From Levilactobacillus acidifarinae DSM 19394 = JCM 15949 (GTDB lineage Bacteria > Bacillota > Bacilli > Lactobacillales > Lactobacillaceae), in the NCBI RefSeq assembly GCF_001434835.1, contig NZ_AZDV01000026.1, positions 338,073-402,072 of the forward strand: DNA of 64,000 nt, written 5' to 3'. Made by a program: the position numbers and the translations under genes. A model generated the notes under the pieces. The model was not told where the DNA came from, searched no databases, and saw only the letters and a list, made by a program, of their open reading frames with translations. How positions within the stretch are numbered: position 1 is the first letter of the stretch; the number at the start of each line of letters is the position of its first letter. Below, piece by piece: positions 60,692 to 64,000 of this stretch.

Positions 60692-61927
60692 TTAATTGGT
60701 TTCTTTAGATAAAGTTGGTGTCGTGACCGTCTTAGTCCCCTTAGGCGTGCGGCCAAAGAGCTTATAGTACCGGTAGACGATGACACTGGCCACTACGAAC
60801 CCGATAAAGGCCAGCCCAACGTCCAGTAAGATGACGTTGGCGATGTTGGCGGCAAGCATGGCCCCTAATAGGGGCACGACAAACCCCGAAATCGAGGCGG
60901 CGGTCTGCGAGACCCCCGTGACGGTACCCTTACCGTTCGGGAAGAAGCTGGCCATGATGGTTAACCCGATTTGCATGACTCCCCCCGCGGCGGAGAAACC
61001 GACCACGAAGGCCATGATCGAGCAAACCCAGGCAATCGGGAAGAGGTACATGATCAATAGCGAAATGAAGGACAGTAACATGTACACGAACAGGAACTGA
61101 ATATCCTGCACGCCCTTGTGGGATAAGTAGATGGTCAGTAATACACAGGTAATGGACCCGACGCTGTAGTAGCTGACCAGGGCCCGGGAGCTCACGTCGC
61201 CCATCTTGACGATCGACTCGCCGTACTTGGTGATCCAGGTACTGACCCGTAAGAAGATCCCCTGCGCTAAGAAACTGAAAATGGTAAAGAGGGTCCCGTC
61301 AATCCACACGTTGCCCTTGACCGGAGCGGCCGGCGTGGCCTTAGTTGTCGTGGGCTGAGCCACCTGCCGGGCGGGGAAACGAGAGAAAACCAGGAGGAAG
61401 ATCACGTTTAGGACTAAGATGACGCTACAGAGCATAAACGACCAGCCGTACCACAGCCCGTTCGCGACAATTAAGCTAATAATCAGGGGCAGGATGAACT
61501 GTCCGGCCGACACGAACGCTTTAATGGTCACGTTCGCCGCCCCCTTATGCTGCGGGTACATTTCCATTAAGGCCGGATAGGTCCCCGCATCGATAAACGA
61601 ATTGGCAATCCCCACCAGAACCCCAAAGATGGTGGCGACTAGCAGTGAGCGACTCATTAAGATGCCGACAAAAAATAAAATATACGTCAACGCGCCCATA
61701 ACCGCGAAGGGTTTCCGCCCCAATTTGTCGGAAAGCATCCCCGAGACCAACATCACGACTAGCCGGCCAATGCCGACGGCTGCGATCACCACCGAGACAC
61801 TGGCAATGTTGGTATGCCACTGATTGGCTAACGTATCCATGTTTTGTGGCAAAATTAAGATGGCCATTCCGATGATCAAGTAGTTCATGTAGAGACTAAT
61901 ACTAGTGGGCACATAGTTTTTCTTCAT
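60692..61927 (-). CDS. MFS transporter (12-helix), first of a tandem pair
   Basis: The 411-residue membrane protein begins MKKNYVPTSISLYMNYLIIGMAILILPQNM; loop motif SDKLGRKPFAVMG; NSFIDAGTYPALMEMYPQH follows. It is the first gene of the operon and 28 bases from its paralogue. The ATG at 61927 follows GAAGGTG; the open frame to 62053 is not used. Divergent from an AraC-family regulator at 62271, which is the probable activator. Confidence 0.85.
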   Translation of the reverse strand: MKKNYVPTSISLYMNYLIIGMAILILPQNMDTLANQWHTNIASVSVVIAAVGIGRLVVMLVSGMLSDKLGRKPFAVMGALTYILFFVGILMSRSLLVATIFGVLVGIANSFIDAGTYPALMEMYPQHKGAANVTIKAFVSAGQFILPLIISLIVANGLWYGWSFMLCSVILVLNVIFLLVFSRFPARQVAQPTTTKATPAAPVKGNVWIDGTLFTIFSFLAQGIFLRVSTWITKYGESIVKMGDVSSRALVSYYSVGSITCVLLTIYLSHKGVQDIQFLFVYMLLSFISLLIMYLFPIAWVCSIMAFVVGFSAAGGVMQIGLTIMASFFPNGKGTVTGVSQTAASISGFVVPLLGAMLAANIANVILLDVGLAFIGFVVASVIVYRYYKLFGRTPKGTKTVTTPTLSKETN

Positions 61928-62270
61928 TTTTTTCACCTTCGGATTACCTGGTCGAAGCGCGCAAAAAAACCATAGCCTTCGTTTCCGACCAAGTAAATTG
62001 ACTTTAGCGTGACGCACCAGTCGTTTAGCCGTGAGCACGTCACGAAAAAGCAACCAGGGTGTAAGCTAGATGGCAGATTTACTCATTATCTTTGTAAGAA
62101 ACAAACTATGGGATTTAATAATATGTTAACTAATTCACTACCGAGTCTATCACATGTAACCGCTTTATCAAATAGAATTTATCGTAAAATCAATAGATGT
62201 TCTCTATCAATTTAACTATTGCTTTTTAAAACTGACCTGTAGTACCGTGAAGACGAAGGAAGGTGACGAG
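61928..62270. promoter_or_regulatory. Divergent control region between the MFS pair and araC
   Basis: About 340 bases without a gene. TGGTCG near 61950 and CGACCA near 61984 form an inverted repeat close to the MFS start. The part next to araC is AT-rich. No AraC half-sites could be assigned by eye. Confidence 0.45.
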
Positions 62271-63143
62271 ATGGCCTCCACCCATCAATTTGTTTACACC
62301 ACCCAAAAATTACCGGTACTTTTTATTATTCATCCCGCGTTAAAAACCGTCACGGTACGGCCCCACTGGCACGAAGACGTCGAATTAAACTACACGTTAA
62401 GCGACACGATCGACGACTTTACCATTGAAAACGAGCATTTTACCACCGCCCCGGGGCGCATTCTTTTGGTAAACTCCGAGCAGGTGCATAGTGTCCGCTC
62501 CACCCAATCAAACGCCGATGGTCATCAGCCGGCCGCGTTAACCCTGGTCTTTCCCCTAAAGTTTCTGCGGACCTGTTACCCCGCGATTGAACAAATCTAT
62601 TTTGACGTCAACCACCCGGAGGACTTTTCAGTTTCCCAACGGGCAGCCTATCAACGTCTCCGGTCCCTGCTTCACCAAATCATGGCTCAATTCAACCGGG
62701 AACAAAACGACCTCACGATTTTAAAAATTCGCACCTTATTAATGTTAATCGTAACGATTCTGATTGAGGACTTCTCCCGGCCCAAGGTCTTCGCCCTCCC
62801 CCTTAATCAGGAGAAGCAAACCCGGCTAACCACCATCACGACCTACCTGCAACAGCACGCTCAGGAGCCGCTGAAGGTAGCGGATATCGCGGCCAGCGTG
62901 CACCTGTCACCGGAATACCTAATTCGCTTCTTTAAGAGCAACCTGGGGACCACACCCTACCAGTATTTGGCCTACATTCGCTGCCAAAAGGCTCAGGTCC
63001 AACTCCGTCAAAGTGAAGACAGCTTAACGGTCATTGCCCTGCGGACGGGCTTTGGGAGCTTACGGTCCATAAACCGGACGTTCGAGAAATTCACCCACAC
63101 CACGGCCAAAAACTGGCGGGCCCAGAATCGGGCTGGTCAATAA
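62271..63143 (+). CDS. AraC-family transcriptional regulator with N-terminal cupin
   Basis: The 290-residue protein has an N-terminal cupin-like sensing domain (VRPHWHEDVELNYTLSDTIDDF, GRILLVNSEQVHSV) and a C-terminal AraC double HTH (LKVADIAASVHLSPEYLIRFFKSNLGTTPYQYLAYIR and LTVIALRTGFGSLRSINRTFEKF). The layout is that of sugar- or acid-responsive activators. The ATG at 62271 follows AAGGTG; a GTG at 62247 would extend it by eight residues. It is divergent from the two MFS genes. Confidence 0.9.
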   Translation: MASTHQFVYTTQKLPVLFIIHPALKTVTVRPHWHEDVELNYTLSDTIDDFTIENEHFTTAPGRILLVNSEQVHSVRSTQSNADGHQPAALTLVFPLKFLRTCYPAIEQIYFDVNHPEDFSVSQRAAYQRLRSLLHQIMAQFNREQNDLTILKIRTLLMLIVTILIEDFSRPKVFALPLNQEKQTRLTTITTYLQQHAQEPLKVADIAASVHLSPEYLIRFFKSNLGTTPYQYLAYIRCQKAQVQLRQSEDSLTVIALRTGFGSLRSINRTFEKFTHTTAKNWRAQNRAGQ

Positions 63144-63262
63144 TCGCCTAATAGTCGTCAATTATTAGCCCGAAAACGGTTCTAAACGATGCTAAACTGG
63201 GTTGTGGGATGTAATAACTGTTTTCTAATTCAATTATGTTGACCATAAAAGAGGACGGAAAT

Positions 63263-64000
63263 ATGACAGAAAAAAACATTGAAGTACAACGGGACAACCT
63301 AACCATTCGGGGAACGTTAACCATCCCCGACGACGTTGCGACCTACGACCTGGCGATTCTCATGCACGGATTTACGTCTGACCGGGGATTGAACCCGGAA
63401 CACATTTTGTACCGCCTCAGTGAAAAATTGGTGGCCCATCACGTGGCAACGTTACGGTTTGACTTTAACGGCCTGGGTAAAAGTGATGGCGACTTTCAAC
63501 ACATGACCGTGGTCAACGAGATTGCCGACGCAGAAGCCATCTTAGACTACGCCCGGCAATTACCCGCGGTAAGACACATTTATCTCATGGGCCACTCCCA
63601 AGGTGGGGTCGTAGCCAGTATGTTAGCCGGGCTCTACCCGGAATTTATCAGTCACCTGGTCTTAATGGCCCCGGCGGCGACGCTGAAAAGTGATGCGCTT
63701 AAGGGAATTCTCCAGGGCGCCCATTACGATCCGCAGCACGTTCCCGACGTCGTGCCAATTTCTCTGGGCGATCATTTACGGGTCGGGGGCGCCTATATCC
63801 GCTCGGCTCAGGTGCTGCCCATCTACGAAGTGGCCCAACGCTATACCGGCCCCGTCTGCATTATTCACGGGGACCAGGACCACGTGGTCGACTTACAGGC
63901 CTCCAAACGGTATCAGGCCGTCTACGCCCAAGCCCAACTTCACGTCTTGAAGGATGCGGATCACGGGTTTCACGGCGCTTCACGCGAAGCGGTGACCGAC
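63263..64000 (+). CDS. Cinnamoyl/feruloyl-esterase-like alpha/beta hydrolase, 3' end outside window
   Basis: The frame is open for 246 codons and leaves the window without a stop. It matches the lactobacillus cinnamoyl esterase type: LMHGFTSDRG (oxyanion HGF), LRFDFNGLGKSDGDFQHMTV, nucleophile elbow GHSQGGVVASMLAGLYP, MAPAATLKSDAL, catalytic Asp in IHGDQDHVVD and His in KDADHGFHG. Such enzymes release ferulic, caffeic or p-coumaric acid from plant esters. The ATG follows GAGGACGG. It lies behind AraC and the MFS pair, which could fit a phenolic-acid uptake module. Confidence 0.9.
   Translation, partial: MTEKNIEVQRDNLTIRGTLTIPDDVATYDLAILMHGFTSDRGLNPEHILYRLSEKLVAHHVATLRFDFNGLGKSDGDFQHMTVVNEIADAEAILDYARQLPAVRHIYLMGHSQGGVVASMLAGLYPEFISHLVLMAPAATLKSDALKGILQGAHYDPQHVPDVVPISLGDHLRVGGAYIRSAQVLPIYEVAQRYTGPVCIIHGDQDHVVDLQASKRYQAVYAQAQLHVLKDADHGFHGASREAVTD

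Overview
This 64 kb chromosome window comes from a GC-rich lactic acid bacterium, most likely a Levilactobacillus (the former L. brevis group). The evidence is a brevis-type S-layer precursor (52022-53317), the single-recombinase gene xerS, a cinnamoyl-esterase-like hydrolase, low-GC-type ribosome binding sites and many hairpin-U-run terminators. The genus is inferred from protein resemblance. No rRNA, tRNA, insertion sequence or CRISPR array was seen.

Layout. 0-5.8 kb: a cut TetR gene, a small unknown gene, then an aromatic aminotransferase/D-2-hydroxyacid dehydrogenase operon behind an apparent peptide-leader attenuator whose 20-residue leader ends in a Phe/Trp/Tyr run. This is followed by an AT-richer AbrB-Doc toxin-antitoxin pair and a Crp/Fnr regulator divergent from a quinone-reductase-like gene. 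5.8-17 kb: MarR/MFS and ArsR/MFS efflux modules, a SWIM protein, Tex, two tiny basic proteins and a secreted beta-lactamase-like protein. 17-23.7 kb: an AT-rich island with two overlapping large genes (a helicase with a C-terminal PD-(D/E)xK-like domain, and a 691-residue protein I do not recognise) plus YefM/YoeB. 23.7-31.3 kb: rarA, toxin-antitoxin relics, an acetyltransferase, TetR, a MarR/MFS module and xerS. 31.5-41 kb: a redox/electrophile-type cluster (alcohol dehydrogenase, SDRs, flavodoxin, CMD protein, acyltransferase, LysR) with a TetR/MFS module. 41-51.7 kb: a UvrA-like ABC ATPase and a complete Wadjet (JetABCD) anti-plasmid operon. 52-64 kb: the S-layer gene, a 1.5 kb stretch without genes, MsrA/MsrB/NUDIX, a secreted metalloprotease, a DUF2087/GIY-YIG/CAT-like cassette, two tandem MFS genes with a divergent AraC regulator, and a cut esterase gene.

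How it fits together. Five separate regulator-transporter modules lie here, four of which have a visible palindromic or repeated operator at the transporter promoter. This suggests a region given over to xenobiotic and redox responses, mixed with genome defence (Wadjet, the helicase-nuclease island, toxin-antitoxin pairs). Several genes are broken: frameshifts in an FMN reductase, an MFS transporter (at a G7 run) and a CAT-like enzyme, and in-frame TAA codons that shorten YefM and the beta-lactamase-like protein. These may be real decay, phase variation or assembly errors.
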